From positions 5,766,001 to 5,830,000 of the forward strand of contig NZ_CP119145.1 of the NCBI RefSeq assembly GCF_029167625.1: a stretch of 64,000 nt of DNA, written 5' to 3'. The notes beneath the pieces were generated by a model. That model was given only the letters and a program-made list of their open reading frames with translations, searched no databases and was not told where the DNA came from. Shown here piece after piece: positions 18,910 through 27,662 of this stretch. Position numbers and translations under genes: made by a program. The stretch comes from Streptomyces sp. AM 4-1-1. GTDB lineage: Bacteria > Actinomycetota > Actinomycetes > Streptomycetales > Streptomycetaceae. Within the stretch, counting starts at the first letter, position 1. Every line of letters starts with the position of its first letter.

Positions 18910-18936
18910 CGCTTCCGGCGGTGTGCGCCGGAAGCG
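18910..18936. terminator. Terminator after dinG
   Basis: A perfect 11-bp inverted repeat (CGCTTCCGGCG, 18910-18920, with 18926-18936) and a 5-nt loop, starting 4 nt after the dinG stop codon. Confidence 0.8.
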
Positions 18937-19061
18937 GCACCCAGGGCTGTCACCGACATGTGCCGGTCGGCGCGTGTGGGTGCGGGAGAGGGCGTACCGA
19001 TCCAATCCGGCTGAGAGACTCCTTGAACAGTCCCCGTACACAGTGGTCCCCGGACACAGGT

Positions 19062-19096
19062 GGACCCCGGGACCGGCGCAGCGGGTCCCGGGGTCC
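19062..19096 (-). terminator. Terminator after lexA
   Basis: A 13-bp inverted repeat (GGACCCCGGGACC at 19062-19074, partner 19084-19096) located just past the lexA stop codon on the minus strand. Confidence 0.75.
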
Positions 19097-19116
19097 GGTC
19101 CAGAGTCGGCGGGCCT

Positions 19117-19911
19117 TCACACCCGCCGCAGCACCGCCACGACCTTGCCGAGGATGGTCGCCTCGTCGCCGGGGATCGGCTGGTACGCGGAGTTGTGGGG
19201 AAGCAGCCAGACATGGCCGTCCTCCCGCTTGAAGCGCTTGACCGTGGCCTCGCCGTCCAGCATCGCGGCCACGATGTCGCCGTTCTCCGCGACCGGCTGT
19301 CGACGCACGGTGACCCAGTCACCGTCGCAGATCGCCGCCTCGATCATCGAGTCACCGACGACCTTCAGGACGAACAGCTCGCCGTCGCCGACCAGCTGGC
19401 GGGGGAGCGGGAAGACGTCCTCGACTGATTCCTCGGCGAGGATCGGCCCGCCGGCCGCGATCCGGCCGACCAGGGGAACGTACGAAGCGGCCGGCTTCCC
19501 GGTGGTGTCGGTCGGCTGCGGGCTGGGCTGGTCCGAGCCGCGTACCTCGTACGCCCGGGGGCGGTGGGGGTCGCGGCGGAGGAAGCCCTTGCGTTCCAGA
19601 GCCATCAGCTGATGGGCGACGGAGGACGTGCTGGACAGGCCCACCGCCTGACCGATCTCCCGCATGGAAGGCGGATATCCCCGACGCTGCACGGAATCCC
19701 GGATGACCTCGATCACTCGGCGCTGCCGGTCCGTGAGTCCTGAGCTGTCCGCCCGGATTCCCGGAGGTCGGCCGGGGAGCGAGCGCGCTGGTCGCGCGGG
19801 CTCCTGTCCGTCCGTATGTGTGACTGAGTCATTCATGGCATGCACCGGCTCGAGTCGGCTCTGGGAGCGGTCCTGGGCAGTGATGGTGGCACTGTCTGCG
19901 GTGGTGGTCAC
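19117..19911 (-). CDS. lexA: SOS repressor LexA
   Basis: LexA represses SOS genes and self-cleaves when activated by RecA. Residues 1-55 are a Thr/Ala/Pro-rich extension usual in Streptomyces. A winged-helix DNA-binding domain follows, with [28 protein letters not shown] and [14 protein letters not shown]. The cleavage site Ala153-Gly154 lies in VGRIAAGGP. The peptidase dyad is Ser188 (VVGDSM) and Lys225 (EATVKRF). The start is GTG 19911; an internal Met at residue 26 is possible but the extension matches known Streptomyces LexA as I recall it. A LexA-like box overlaps the probable promoter. The gene is convergent with dinG and divergent from nrdR. Confidence 0.96.
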   Translation of the reverse strand: MTTTADSATITAQDRSQSRLEPVHAMNDSVTHTDGQEPARPARSLPGRPPGIRADSSGLTDRQRRVIEVIRDSVQRRGYPPSMREIGQAVGLSSTSSVAHQLMALERKGFLRRDPHRPRAYEVRGSDQPSPQPTDTTGKPAASYVPLVGRIAAGGPILAEESVEDVFPLPRQLVGDGELFVLKVVGDSMIEAAICDGDWVTVRRQPVAENGDIVAAMLDGEATVKRFKREDGHVWLLPHNSAYQPIPGDEATILGKVVAVLRRV

Positions 19912-19973
19912 GTCGGCCCCTCTCGAATGGTCTCCCTAGCTGGACAACGGTAGTAGCTTTCGAAAGGTTGCGC

Positions 19974-19987
19974 CAAACACACGTTCG
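19974..19987 (-). promoter_or_regulatory. LexA (SOS) box upstream of lexA
   Basis: On the minus strand 19987-19974 reads CGAACGTGTGTTTG. This matches the Gram-positive SOS box GAAC-N4-GTTC with one mismatch (GTTT). It overlaps a possible -35 TTGGCG that lies 18 bp from TACCGT, upstream of lexA, so binding would block lexA transcription. Autoregulation is established for LexA; this site is assigned by pattern. Confidence 0.65.
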
Positions 19988-20239
19988 AGTGAAAAACGAA
20001 TGAAAGGCTGTTGCCGGTGCTCTGATGGGTGTATGCGAGAGGGCCGGAGCGGTCGGCGACCGTGTCTCCGAGGCTAGCCTCGGGCGGTGCCGCACCGGTG
20101 CGGGGGGTGCGTGTGGCGGCTCCGGCAGCCCCCGGTGGAGTCGGCGGTCGAACATTTCCCGTAATCTCTTGCCCGGCCGCTCGCGACCCGCCGACCGTCC
20201 GGCGGGCGCGACACGCGCCGGGGCCGGTTGGGCGGCAAA

Positions 20240-20255
20240 ACCCTAGATCTAGTGG
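20240..20255 (+). promoter_or_regulatory. NrdR box 1
   Basis: ACCCTAGATCTAGTGG. It carries the palindromic core CTAGATCTAG and fits the NrdR-box pattern (acaCwAtATaTwGtgt) at the conserved positions. It lies upstream of nrdR. Confidence 0.75.
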
Positions 20256-20270
20256 TTGGATTGTTCCGGC

Positions 20271-20286
20271 CGCCCAGAAGTAGTGG
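20271..20286 (+). promoter_or_regulatory. NrdR box 2
   Basis: CGCCCAGAAGTAGTGG. It aligns with box 1 at CAGA..TAGTGG and starts exactly 31 bp downstream of it, about three helical turns. Paired boxes with this phasing are the known arrangement for NrdR autoregulation of nrdRJ in Streptomyces. A possible -10 TATGCT lies at 20318-20323. Confidence 0.72.
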
Positions 20287-20397
20287 TCCCGGGTCAGTCG
20301 GACTCGTGGTCATCGCCTATGCTGGTGCCAGCTTCGAAGGTCCCCGACAGGACCGGAAGAGGCCATTCAGTCGCGCTGTGAAGGAGGGTTGGGAGCC

Positions 20398-20910
20398 ATG
20401 CACTGCCCCTTCTGCAGGCACCCCGACAGCCGGGTCGTGGACAGTCGCACCACCGACGACGGCACCTCGATCCGACGACGTCGGCAGTGCCCCGACTGCT
20501 CCCGCCGTTTCACCACGGTGGAGACCTGCTCGCTGATGGTCGTGAAGCGCAGCGGCGTGACCGAACCCTTCAGCCGTACCAAGGTCATCTCCGGTGTGCG
20601 CAAGGCGTGCCAGGGGCGGCCGGTCACCGAGGACGCCCTCGCCAAGCTCGGCCAACGGGTCGAGGAAGCGGTGCGCGCCACCGGCAGTGCCGAGCTGACC
20701 ACCCACGACGTGGGTCTGGCCATACTCGGCCCGCTGCAGGAACTCGACCTCGTCGCGTACCTGCGTTTCGCGTCCGTCTACCGGGCGTTCGACACACTTG
20801 AGGACTTCGAGGCCGCCATCGCGGAGCTGCGCGAGCAGCGGCCTCCCGCAGGACAACACGGGCAGGGCGAGATCCTTGAGGTCCCCGCGCCCGCCGTCGC
20901 CGCCGACTGA
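20398..20910 (+). CDS. nrdR: Ribonucleotide reductase repressor NrdR
   Basis: NrdR senses ATP/dATP and represses ribonucleotide reductase genes. The 170-residue protein starts [17 protein letters not shown]. The zinc ribbon ligands are Cys3, Cys6, Cys31 and Cys34 (QCPDCSRRF). The ATP-cone domain occupies about residues 49-139 ([20 protein letters not shown] onward). ATG 20398 has AAGGAGGG at 20381-20388; a TTG three codons earlier is less likely. Two NrdR boxes upstream imply autoregulation. nrdJ follows on the same strand 168 nt downstream, so both probably share this control. An acidic C-terminal tail is present. Confidence 0.96.
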   Translation: MHCPFCRHPDSRVVDSRTTDDGTSIRRRRQCPDCSRRFTTVETCSLMVVKRSGVTEPFSRTKVISGVRKACQGRPVTEDALAKLGQRVEEAVRATGSAELTTHDVGLAILGPLQELDLVAYLRFASVYRAFDTLEDFEAAIAELREQRPPAGQHGQGEILEVPAPAVAAD

Positions 20911-21021
20911 GCGACGCGGACGGACCGGCCAGGGGCCGAGCGATCGCTCCTGGCCGGGGTCCGACGGCACACATACCTGTTCCGGGCACCGTGGGCGGCG
21001 TGCGGATCATCGATACACACT

Positions 21022-21058
21022 GTGCCCCGGGAAGTTCTGGGCACTTCAGGGCGTTTTT
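21022..21058 (+). other. Possible attenuator-like hairpins in the nrdR-nrdJ spacer
   Basis: GTGCCC at 21022-21027 pairs with GGGCAC at 21039-21044. GAAGT at 21031-21035 can instead pair with ACTTC at 21043-21047. The two structures share bases and exclude each other. A run of five T follows at 21054-21058. This resembles a terminator or attenuator, but the stems are short and no regulator is identified. Confidence 0.35.
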
Positions 21059-21059
21059 G

Positions 21060-21071
21060 CCCATATATGGG
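21060..21071. promoter_or_regulatory. Perfect palindrome overlapping the nrdJ ribosome binding site
   Basis: CCCATATATGGG is a perfect 12-bp palindrome. Its last three bases are part of the GGGAGG ribosome binding site (21069-21074) in front of nrdJ. It could be a repressor operator or an mRNA hairpin that occludes the site; neither is demonstrated. Confidence 0.5.
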
Positions 21072-21078
21072 AGGCGGC

Positions 21079-23973
21079 ATGACAGAGACGGCGAGCGGCC
21101 CGGCACGAGGTTCCCGCACCAAGGGATCCAAGGCCGGCAAGGGTCTGCGCATCGAGCGAATCCACACCACCCCCGGCGTGCATCCGTACGACGAGGTGGC
21201 ATGGGAGCGCCGTGACGTCGTCATGACCAATTGGCGCGACGGCTCGGTCAATTTCGAGCAGCGTGGCGTCGAGTTCCCCGACTTCTGGTCGGTGAACGCG
21301 GTCAACATCGTCACCAGCAAGTACTTCCGTGGGGCGGTCGGCACTCCGCAGCGCGAGACCGGTCTCCGGCAGCTCATCGACCGGATCGTGAAGACGTACC
21401 GGAAGGCCGGCGAGGAGCACGGCTACTTCGCCTCTCCCGCGGACGCCGAGATCTTCGAGCACGAGCTGGCGTACGCCCTCCTGCACCAGATCTTCAGCTT
21501 CAACTCGCCGGTGTGGTTCAACGTGGGCACGCCCCAGCCCCAGCAGGTCTCCGCCTGCTTCATCCTGGCCGTCGACGACTCCATGGAGTCGATCCTCGAC
21601 TGGTACAAGGAGGAGGGCATGATCTTCAAGGGCGGCTCCGGAGCCGGCCTGAACCTCTCCCGCATCCGCTCCTCCAAGGAACTGCTCTCCTCCGGCGGCA
21701 ACGCCTCCGGTCCGGTCTCCTTCATGCGCGGCGCCGACGCCTCCGCCGGAACGATCAAGTCCGGTGGGGCCACCCGACGCGCGGCCAAGATGGTCATCCT
21801 CGACGTCGACCACCCGGACATCGAGAACTTCATCGAGACCAAGGTCAAGGAGGAGGAGAAGATCCGCGCCCTCCGTGACGCGGGCTTCGACATGGACCTG
21901 GGCGGCGACGACATCACGTCCGTCCAGTACCAGAACGCCAACAACTCGGTCCGGGTGAACGACGAGTTCATGAAGGCCGTCGAGTCCGGCGGCAAGTTCG
22001 GGCTGCGCGCCCGGATGACCGGTGACGTCATCGAAGAGGTCGAGGCCAAGTCCCTCTTCCGCAAGATGGCCGAGGCCGCGTGGGCCTGCGCCGACCCCGG
22101 TATCCAGTACGACGACACCATCAACGCCTGGCACACCTGCCCGGAGTCGGGCCGCATCAACGGCTCGAACCCGTGCAGCGAGTACATGCACCTGGACAAC
22201 ACCTCGTGCAACCTGGCCTCGCTGAACCTGATGAAGTTCCTCAAGGACGACGGGGAGGGCAACCAGTCCTTCGAGGTCGAGCGCTTCGCCAAGGTCGTCG
22301 AACTCGTCATCACCGCGATGGACGTCTCCATCTGCTTCGCCGACTTCCCGACCCGGAAGATCGCCGAGAACACCCGCGCCTACCGCCAGCTGGGCATCGG
22401 TTACGCGAACCTCGGCGCCCTGCTGATGGCGACCGGTCACGCCTACGACAGCGATGGCGGTCGCGCGCTCGCCGGCGCCATCACCTCGCTGATGACCGGC
22501 ACGTCGTACCGGCGCTCGGCGGAGCTCGCGGCGGTCGTCGGCCCGTACGACGGCTACGCCCGCAACGCCGAGCCGCACCAGCGCGTCATGAAGCAGCACT
22601 CCGACGCGAACGCCAAGGCCGTCTTCGTGGACGACCTGGACTCGCCGGTCTGGGCGGCCGCCACGGAGGCCTGGCAGGACGTCCTGCGCCTCGGAGCGAA
22701 GAACGGTTTCCGCAACGCGCAGGCGTCGGTCATCGCGCCCACCGGCACCATCGGTCTCGCGATGTCCTGCGACACCACCGGTCTGGAGCCCGACCTCGCG
22801 CTGGTCAAGTTCAAGAAGCTGGTCGGCGGCGGCTCGATGCAGATCGTCAACGGTACGGTTCCGCAGGCGCTGCGCCGCCTCGGGTACCGGCCGGACCAGA
22901 TCGAGGCGATCGTCGCCCACATCGCCGAGAACGGCAACGTGGTCGACGCTCCGGGTCTGAAGGAGGACCACTACAGCGTCTTCGACTGCGCGATGGGTGA
23001 GCGTTCCATCTCCGCGATGGGTCACGTCCGGATGATGGCGGCCATCCAGCCGTGGATCTCCGGCGCTCTCTCCAAGACCGTGAACCTGCCGGAGACGGCC
23101 ACCGTCGAGGACGTCGAAGAGGTCTACTTCGAGGCGTGGAAGATGGGCGTCAAGGCGCTCGCGATCTACCGCGACAACTGCAAGGTGGGCCAGCCGCTCT
23201 CGGCCAAGACCAAGTCCAAGGAGAAGGCCGAGGTCACCGAGAAGGCCGAGGAGACCATCCGGGCCGCGGTCGAGAAGGTCGTCGAGTACCGACCGGTCCG
23301 CAAGCGTCTCCCCAAGGGCCGCCCCGGCATCACGACCTCCTTCACGGTCGGTGGCGCCGAGGGCTACATGACCGCCAACTCCTACCCGGACGACGGTCTG
23401 GGCGAGGTCTTCCTCAAGATGTCCAAGCAGGGCTCCACCCTGGCGGGCATGATGGACGCCTTCTCGATCGCCGTCTCGGTCGGGCTCCAGTACGGCGTCC
23501 CGCTGGAGACGTACGTCTCGAAGTTCACCAACATGCGTTTCGAGCCGGCCGGCATGACGGACGACCCGGACGTGCGGATGGCGCAGTCGATCGTCGACTA
23601 CATCTTCCGCCGCCTGGCGCTCGACTTCCTGCCGTTCGAGACGCGTTCGGCGCTGGGCATCCACTCGGCGGAGGAGCGTCAGCGTCATCTGGACACCGGC
23701 TCGTACGAGCAGTCCATGAGCGACGACGAGATGGACGTCGAGGGCCTGTCCCAGTCGGCACCGCTCCAGGCGGAGCCGCTGAAGGCGGTCGTCGACCCCG
23801 AGGTGGCCGAGCAGCCCGCCCCGAAGACCGTGCACACCTCGGCGGAACTCGTCGAGATGCAGCTCGGGATCAGCGCGGACGCACCGCTCTGCTTCTCCTG
23901 CGGTACGAAGATGCAGCGGGCGGGTTCCTGCTACATCTGCGAGGGATGCGGTTCCACCAGCGGGTGCAGCTGA
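21079..23973 (+). CDS. nrdJ: Vitamin B12-dependent (class II) ribonucleotide reductase NrdJ
   Basis: NrdJ reduces ribonucleotides to deoxyribonucleotides using adenosylcobalamin to generate the thiyl radical, so it works with or without oxygen. The product is 964 residues. Visible family motifs are FNSPVWFNVG, VSACFILAVDDS (substrate-reducing Cys), GGSGAGLNLSRIRS, the NGSNPCSEYM block with the radical Cys and conserved Asn/Glu, PTGTIGL, and AIYRDNCK. The C-terminus carries CFSCGTKMQRAGSCYICEGC, a Cys-rich tail for redox relay or zinc. A Lys/Glu-rich stretch (KTKSKEKAEVTEKAEE) precedes the C-terminal part. ATG 21079 follows GGGAGG at 21069-21074. No cobalamin riboswitch precedes it, as expected for the B12-using enzyme. 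Confidence 0.96.
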   Translation: MTETASGPARGSRTKGSKAGKGLRIERIHTTPGVHPYDEVAWERRDVVMTNWRDGSVNFEQRGVEFPDFWSVNAVNIVTSKYFRGAVGTPQRETGLRQLIDRIVKTYRKAGEEHGYFASPADAEIFEHELAYALLHQIFSFNSPVWFNVGTPQPQQVSACFILAVDDSMESILDWYKEEGMIFKGGSGAGLNLSRIRSSKELLSSGGNASGPVSFMRGADASAGTIKSGGATRRAAKMVILDVDHPDIENFIETKVKEEEKIRALRDAGFDMDLGGDDITSVQYQNANNSVRVNDEFMKAVESGGKFGLRARMTGDVIEEVEAKSLFRKMAEAAWACADPGIQYDDTINAWHTCPESGRINGSNPCSEYMHLDNTSCNLASLNLMKFLKDDGEGNQSFEVERFAKVVELVITAMDVSICFADFPTRKIAENTRAYRQLGIGYANLGALLMATGHAYDSDGGRALAGAITSLMTGTSYRRSAELAAVVGPYDGYARNAEPHQRVMKQHSDANAKAVFVDDLDSPVWAAATEAWQDVLRLGAKNGFRNAQASVIAPTGTIGLAMSCDTTGLEPDLALVKFKKLVGGGSMQIVNGTVPQALRRLGYRPDQIEAIVAHIAENGNVVDAPGLKEDHYSVFDCAMGERSISAMGHVRMMAAIQPWISGALSKTVNLPETATVEDVEEVYFEAWKMGVKALAIYRDNCKVGQPLSAKTKSKEKAEVTEKAEETIRAAVEKVVEYRPVRKRLPKGRPGITTSFTVGGAEGYMTANSYPDDGLGEVFLKMSKQGSTLAGMMDAFSIAVSVGLQYGVPLETYVSKFTNMRFEPAGMTDDPDVRMAQSIVDYIFRRLALDFLPFETRSALGIHSAEERQRHLDTGSYEQSMSDDEMDVEGLSQSAPLQAEPLKAVVDPEVAEQPAPKTVHTSAELVEMQLGISADAPLCFSCGTKMQRAGSCYICEGCGSTSGCS

Positions 23974-24074
23974 ACCGCGCCGGCCGGCGACGACCGTCCC
24001 CGCCGTCCCTCGTCCTCAGTGGCAGGGTGAGACGGGAGCGGTCCGTCCGCTGACGCCCGAGTGACCGAACGGCC

Positions 24075-24107
24075 TGTCCCCCCGGAGCACCGCGCTCCGG
24101 GGGGACA
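24075..24107. terminator. Terminator after nrdJ
   Basis: A perfect 14-bp inverted repeat (TGTCCCCCCGGAGC at 24075-24088, partner 24094-24107) with loop ACCGC, between convergent nrdJ and the TerD-family gene. Confidence 0.85.
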
Positions 24108-24147
24108 CCGCTTCGCCCGTCCGGCGGCCGCTCCGGAGCGGGACGTC

Positions 24148-24684
24148 TCACACGTCCGTGGCGCGGTTCCCCATGCGTGCCGCGAACGATTCGGGATCGC
24201 CGTCGAAACCGCGCACCGCGCTGTGGAACTCCCAGACACCGGAGGCGTCCCGGACGAACTCCGCGACGACCGCCGCCGAGGCGTCGGCGACCCCGGAGAG
24301 GTCGTCCTCCGACAGCTTGGTGTAGCCCTCGCGGATCAGGACGCCGGTGTTCTCTATCTCGCCGAAGGTCTTGCGGCCTTCGCGTTGCTGGATGGCGACC
24401 CCGACGACGACCCGGCCGTACGACGTGGCCAACCGGTCCAGTTCCAGCGTCATGACCTCGTCGTACCCGAATCCCTGTCCGGTGCGGCTGTCCCGGTTCA
24501 GGGTGATGGTGCCGTCCGGTGAACGGCTGTCGAAGTGCACGAGGTACGCGGGGCTGCCGTAGGGCTCGTCCGCCGGGTACGTCGCCGCGATGATGTCGAG
24601 GTCGTTGGGCGGCTCGCCGTGGGGACTGGGGTCCCATTTGACGCTCACCTCGACCTTTTCGAGGTCCTTGTTGGGGGTGCTCAT
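24148..24684 (-). CDS. TerD-family protein
   Basis: A 178-residue TerD-domain protein. The fold's recognisable parts are VEVSVKWDPSP, DLDIIAATY, AYLVHFDSRSPDGTITLNRDS, GYDEVMTLELDRL, VVVGVAIQQREG and TFGEIENTGVLIREG. TerD domains bind calcium through an Asp-rich loop, usually GDNLTGEGDGDDE. Here the loop is RDSRTGQGFGYDE and so has lost several acidic ligands. Streptomyces carry many TerD paralogues linked to tellurite/stress response and development; the role of this one is unknown. ATG 24684 follows AAGGAAGGAA on the minus strand. It is convergent with nrdJ. Confidence 0.85.
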   Translation of the reverse strand: MSTPNKDLEKVEVSVKWDPSPHGEPPNDLDIIAATYPADEPYGSPAYLVHFDSRSPDGTITLNRDSRTGQGFGYDEVMTLELDRLATSYGRVVVGVAIQQREGRKTFGEIENTGVLIREGYTKLSEDDLSGVADASAAVVAEFVRDASGVWEFHSAVRGFDGDPESFAARMGNRATDV

Positions 24685-25136
24685 CGGACTTCCTTCCTTG
24701 CCGCTGGGCCGACGGAACGGCCGCACCGTCCGATCATGTCCGTAACCGACCGTGGAACCAACCGGCTCGACCCGGGGAAGCGGGACGGGACGGCGTAATC
24801 GGGCCAAGTCGACGGAGGCCACGACCGGCGGGGTGGTACGAGGGCCGGTGAGGAGCGCGCGGTGGCGGTCGTCGGCGTACGAACCACGGGCACCGGGACG
24901 GAGACGCCCGCGCCGCCTCACCGATGAGCTGCACCGAGCGCGGCGCGCGGCCGGGCGTGGCTGTTCGCGTCCTCGGTCCGTCGAAAGGCGCGCGGGGTGA
25001 GGAGGGGACCGTTCGGATCAAGCCATTGTGCGCGTACACATCCCGGAGGGCGCGCCTGGCGGCGGGCGGATGACCGATTCGCGTGTACTCCGTCAGAGCG
25101 TGACCCGCGCCACGTCCGGCACCGTACGATGGCTCG
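24685..25136. other. Intergenic region between TerD and DUF4937 genes
   Basis: About 450 bp between divergent genes. Open frames exist in it but none shows consistent third-position bias or a recognisable product. The right end carries TACGAT at 25125-25130, 6 nt before the GTG of the next gene. Nothing else could be identified. Confidence 0.4.
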
Positions 25137-25742
25137 GTGCTGGTCAAGTGGATTCGCTGCACCGCGGTGGACCGCCGTGGTTTCGAGCGGGGGCAGCGAA
25201 AGTGGGCGGGGCTGCTCGGTGAGCCGGGATTCAGGGGACAGGGCGGGGGGTGGAGCCGGGAACGACCGGACGTGGCGCATGTGTTCGCGTTCTGGGAGAA
25301 CCGTGTCTTCTACGACTCGTTCATGGCGCGGGGACATGAGCAGTTGGCCGCCGCCCAGTCCGGGACGTACAAGGACGCCCAGGTCAAGCTCTTCGAGTAC
25401 CGCTTCGATGTGAAGACCGGCTTCGAGCCCGTGTTCACCGATGTGGACGTGGTGCGGGTGGCGCACAGCCGCGTGCACGAGGACCGGGTCGAGCACTTCT
25501 CACTGATGCAGCGCCAGGTGTGGAATCCGGCGATGGCGGGATCGCCCGGCATGGTGCGGGGGGCGTTCGGGGAGGCGCCGGGCCATGAGTTCCTGGTGCT
25601 GTCGATGTGGCAGTCGAGCGCGGAGCGCGGCAAGTACCGGCCGAACAGCGTCGAACGGCTCTCCCTGCGCGCGGGGATCGAGGAGGACGTCGTCGCTCTG
25701 GCCGGGGACGTCGTGCAGCTCGAACCGTCCTGGACCGTCTGA
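25137..25742 (+). CDS. DUF4937-type protein, unknown function
   Basis: A 201-residue protein starting (GTG) MLVKWIRCTAVDRRGFERGQ. It contains WIRC near the N-terminus, FAFWENRVFYDSFMARGHEQ near residues 50-70 and, after about residue 100, a second copy of a similar ferredoxin-like pattern with the block FLVLSMWQSSAERGKY. The layout suggests two dimeric alpha-beta-barrel-like (antibiotic monooxygenase-type) halves; such YdbC/DUF4937 proteins lack a defined activity. No catalytic residue can be named. TACGAT lies 6 nt before the GTG and there is no ribosome binding site, so a leaderless message is likely. It stands between a TerD gene and a phosphatase gene. Confidence 0.75.
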   Translation: MLVKWIRCTAVDRRGFERGQRKWAGLLGEPGFRGQGGGWSRERPDVAHVFAFWENRVFYDSFMARGHEQLAAAQSGTYKDAQVKLFEYRFDVKTGFEPVFTDVDVVRVAHSRVHEDRVEHFSLMQRQVWNPAMAGSPGMVRGAFGEAPGHEFLVLSMWQSSAERGKYRPNSVERLSLRAGIEEDVVALAGDVVQLEPSWTV

Positions 25743-25887
25743 TCGGTCCGCCCTGCCCCGGGCGGCGGTCCGGGCGCGGGGGCCGCAAGGCTTCGGGGAC
25801 GGCTTCGGGGAGAAGGCCGCCCGTGCGCCGCACCCGGCGCCGCGCGCTGTTCCACAGGGACCACGGGACAGCCCGTAGGGTCGATGC

Positions 25888-26547
25888 ATGGCACGACCGC
25901 AACGCATAGTCCTCGTCCGGCACGGAGAATCCGAGGGCAATGCCGACGACACGGTGTACGAACGAGAACCCGATCACGCGCTGGGGCTCACCCCGGCGGG
26001 GCTGCGACAGGCGAGAGAGACGGGCGAGGGACTGCGCGAGCTGTTCGGCGGCGAACGCGTCAGCGTGTACGTCTCGCCCTACCGGCGCACGCACGAGACG
26101 TTCGGGTCACTGGGTCTCGACCTCGGCCGGGTCCGGGTACGGGAGGAGCCCCGGCTGCGCGAGCAGGACTGGGGGAACTGGCAGGACCGCGAGGACGTAC
26201 GACTGCAGAAGGCGTACCGGGACGCCTACGGCCATTTCTTCTACCGCTTCGCGCAGGGCGAGTCGGGGGCCGACGTGTACGACCGGGTCGGCGCGTTCCT
26301 GGAGAGCCTGCACCGCAGCTTCGAGGACCCCGATCATCCTCCGAACGTGCTGCTGGTCACCCACGGGCTGACGATGAGGCTGTTCTGCATGCGCTGGTTC
26401 CACTGGTCGGTGGCGGAGTTCGAGTCGCTGTCCAATCCGGGCAACGCCGAGACACGCACCCTGTTGCTCGGGGACGACGGCCGGTACACGCTTGACCGGC
26501 CGTTCGAGCGGTGGCGGGTCCCCGAGCCGTACGGCATCACCGGATAG
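25888..26547 (+). CDS. Histidine phosphatase (phosphoglycerate mutase-like)
   Basis: A 219-residue branch-1 histidine phosphatase. The catalytic RHGESEGN motif is at residues 12-19. Other parts are LTPAGLRQA, the second Arg in SPYRRTHET, and the catalytic His in LVTHGLTMRLF. REQDWGNWQD contains the conserved acid region. The family includes phosphoglycerate mutases and many broad phosphatases. The short length and the RxEN-like tail favour a phosphatase rather than glycolytic mutase. TAGGGT at 25876-25881 is 6 nt before ATG 25888, fitting leaderless transcription. The next gene, an ADP-ribosylglycohydrolase, begins 12 nt after the stop. Confidence 0.88.
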   Translation: MARPQRIVLVRHGESEGNADDTVYEREPDHALGLTPAGLRQARETGEGLRELFGGERVSVYVSPYRRTHETFGSLGLDLGRVRVREEPRLREQDWGNWQDREDVRLQKAYRDAYGHFFYRFAQGESGADVYDRVGAFLESLHRSFEDPDHPPNVLLVTHGLTMRLFCMRWFHWSVAEFESLSNPGNAETRTLLLGDDGRYTLDRPFERWRVPEPYGITG

Positions 26548-26559
26548 GGTTGCGGAGCG

Positions 26560-27468
26560 ATGACCGCTGATCACACTCCCGGCCGGCGCTTCGAACGCGC
26601 CCTGGCCAGCCTGCGCGGGCTCTCCCTCGGAGACGCTCTGGGCTCCCAGTTCTCCCTCCCCGTCAACTATCCCTCACTGAAACGGCGCGAGCTGCCGCCA
26701 GGCCCCTGGCGATGGACCGACGACACGGAAATGGCCTGCTCGGTCCTGGCCGTCCTCCTGGCACACGACCGCATCGACCAGGACGCGCTCGCCCACTCCT
26801 TCGCCCGCCACCACGACCCGGACCGGGACTACGGCCCCGCCGTGAACCGGCTGCTCGGACTGGTCCGGGAGGGTGGCGACTGGCGCGGTCTCGCATCGGG
26901 ACTCTTCAAGGGCCAGGGATCGTGGGGGAACGGCTCCGCCATGCGGATCGGGCCGCTCGGCGCCTGGTACGCGGACGACCCGGAGCAGGCCACGCACCAG
27001 GCCGAGATCTCCTCGTACACCACACATCAGCACCGCGAGGCGGTCGTGGGAGCGATGGCCGTGGCCGCTGCGGCCTCGCTCGCCGCCGCACCGGACGGGC
27101 CGCCCACACCGACGGGCCTGCTCGACAGGGTCATCGCGCTTCTGCCGCGCAGCGCGGTCGAAGCCGGCCTGCGCAGGGCGCGCGACCTCCTCGACTACCG
27201 CGATCCGGCCACGGTCGCGGCCGTTCTCGGCAACGGCCGCCGCACGAGCGCGCACGACACCGTGCCGTTCGCGCTCTGGTCGGCGGCCAGGAGCCTCAGT
27301 GATTTCGAAGAGGCGTTCTGGGTGACCGCGCAGGCCGGCGGCGACATCGACACGACCTGCGCCATCGTGGGCGGGATCACCGCCTCGGGCGCGGTCGGTG
27401 CGCCGCCCGCGCGGTGGCTGGCGCGGACGGAAGAGCTGCCGGACTGGCTCACCGGACCGGCCGTCTGA
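26560..27468 (+). CDS. ADP-ribosylglycohydrolase (DraG-like)
   Basis: A 302-residue protein of the DraG/ARH fold, which removes ADP-ribose from proteins or nucleotides using a dinuclear metal site. Metal-binding motifs are WTDDTEM (near residue 50), NGSAMRIGPLG (about 128-138) and the C-terminal GGDIDTTCAIVGG. The ligand Asp in SLGDALGSQF near residue 25 is also present. ATG 26560 starts 12 nt after the phosphatase stop; TAGGGT at 26545-26550 overlaps that stop codon. The target is unknown; ADP-ribosylation in Streptomyces is linked to morphological control (established, not specific to this gene). Confidence 0.88.
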   Translation: MTADHTPGRRFERALASLRGLSLGDALGSQFSLPVNYPSLKRRELPPGPWRWTDDTEMACSVLAVLLAHDRIDQDALAHSFARHHDPDRDYGPAVNRLLGLVREGGDWRGLASGLFKGQGSWGNGSAMRIGPLGAWYADDPEQATHQAEISSYTTHQHREAVVGAMAVAAAASLAAAPDGPPTPTGLLDRVIALLPRSAVEAGLRRARDLLDYRDPATVAAVLGNGRRTSAHDTVPFALWSAARSLSDFEEAFWVTAQAGGDIDTTCAIVGGITASGAVGAPPARWLARTEELPDWLTGPAV

Positions 27469-27662
27469 CCGCCTCCGCTCAGCGCGCGCCCGGTGTCTCA
27501 CGCGGCTGGGGTGAACGACGCGTGGGGCGGAACGGCTCCCGGCGCCGTCCCGGGCGGGACACCCGGACCGGCCACCGGCGGCGCGGCGGCGGCCGGCCGT
27601 GACAGCGACCTGGTGCCCCGGGGTGTCGCCCGCGTTCCCATCGGCGTACGCTGACTGGCGCC

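Noticed and set aside
20911..21078. Cobalamin riboswitch before nrdJ
   Set aside because: The 168-nt spacer lacks a B12-box-like GCCACTG segment and the required complex fold; also the B12-dependent enzyme would not be expected to be shut off by B12.
21046..23835. A 929-codon open frame antisense to nrdJ
   Set aside because: Long antisense frames are expected in very high-GC DNA; the plus strand encodes a complete NrdJ with correct motifs, and the antisense product has no recognisable domain.
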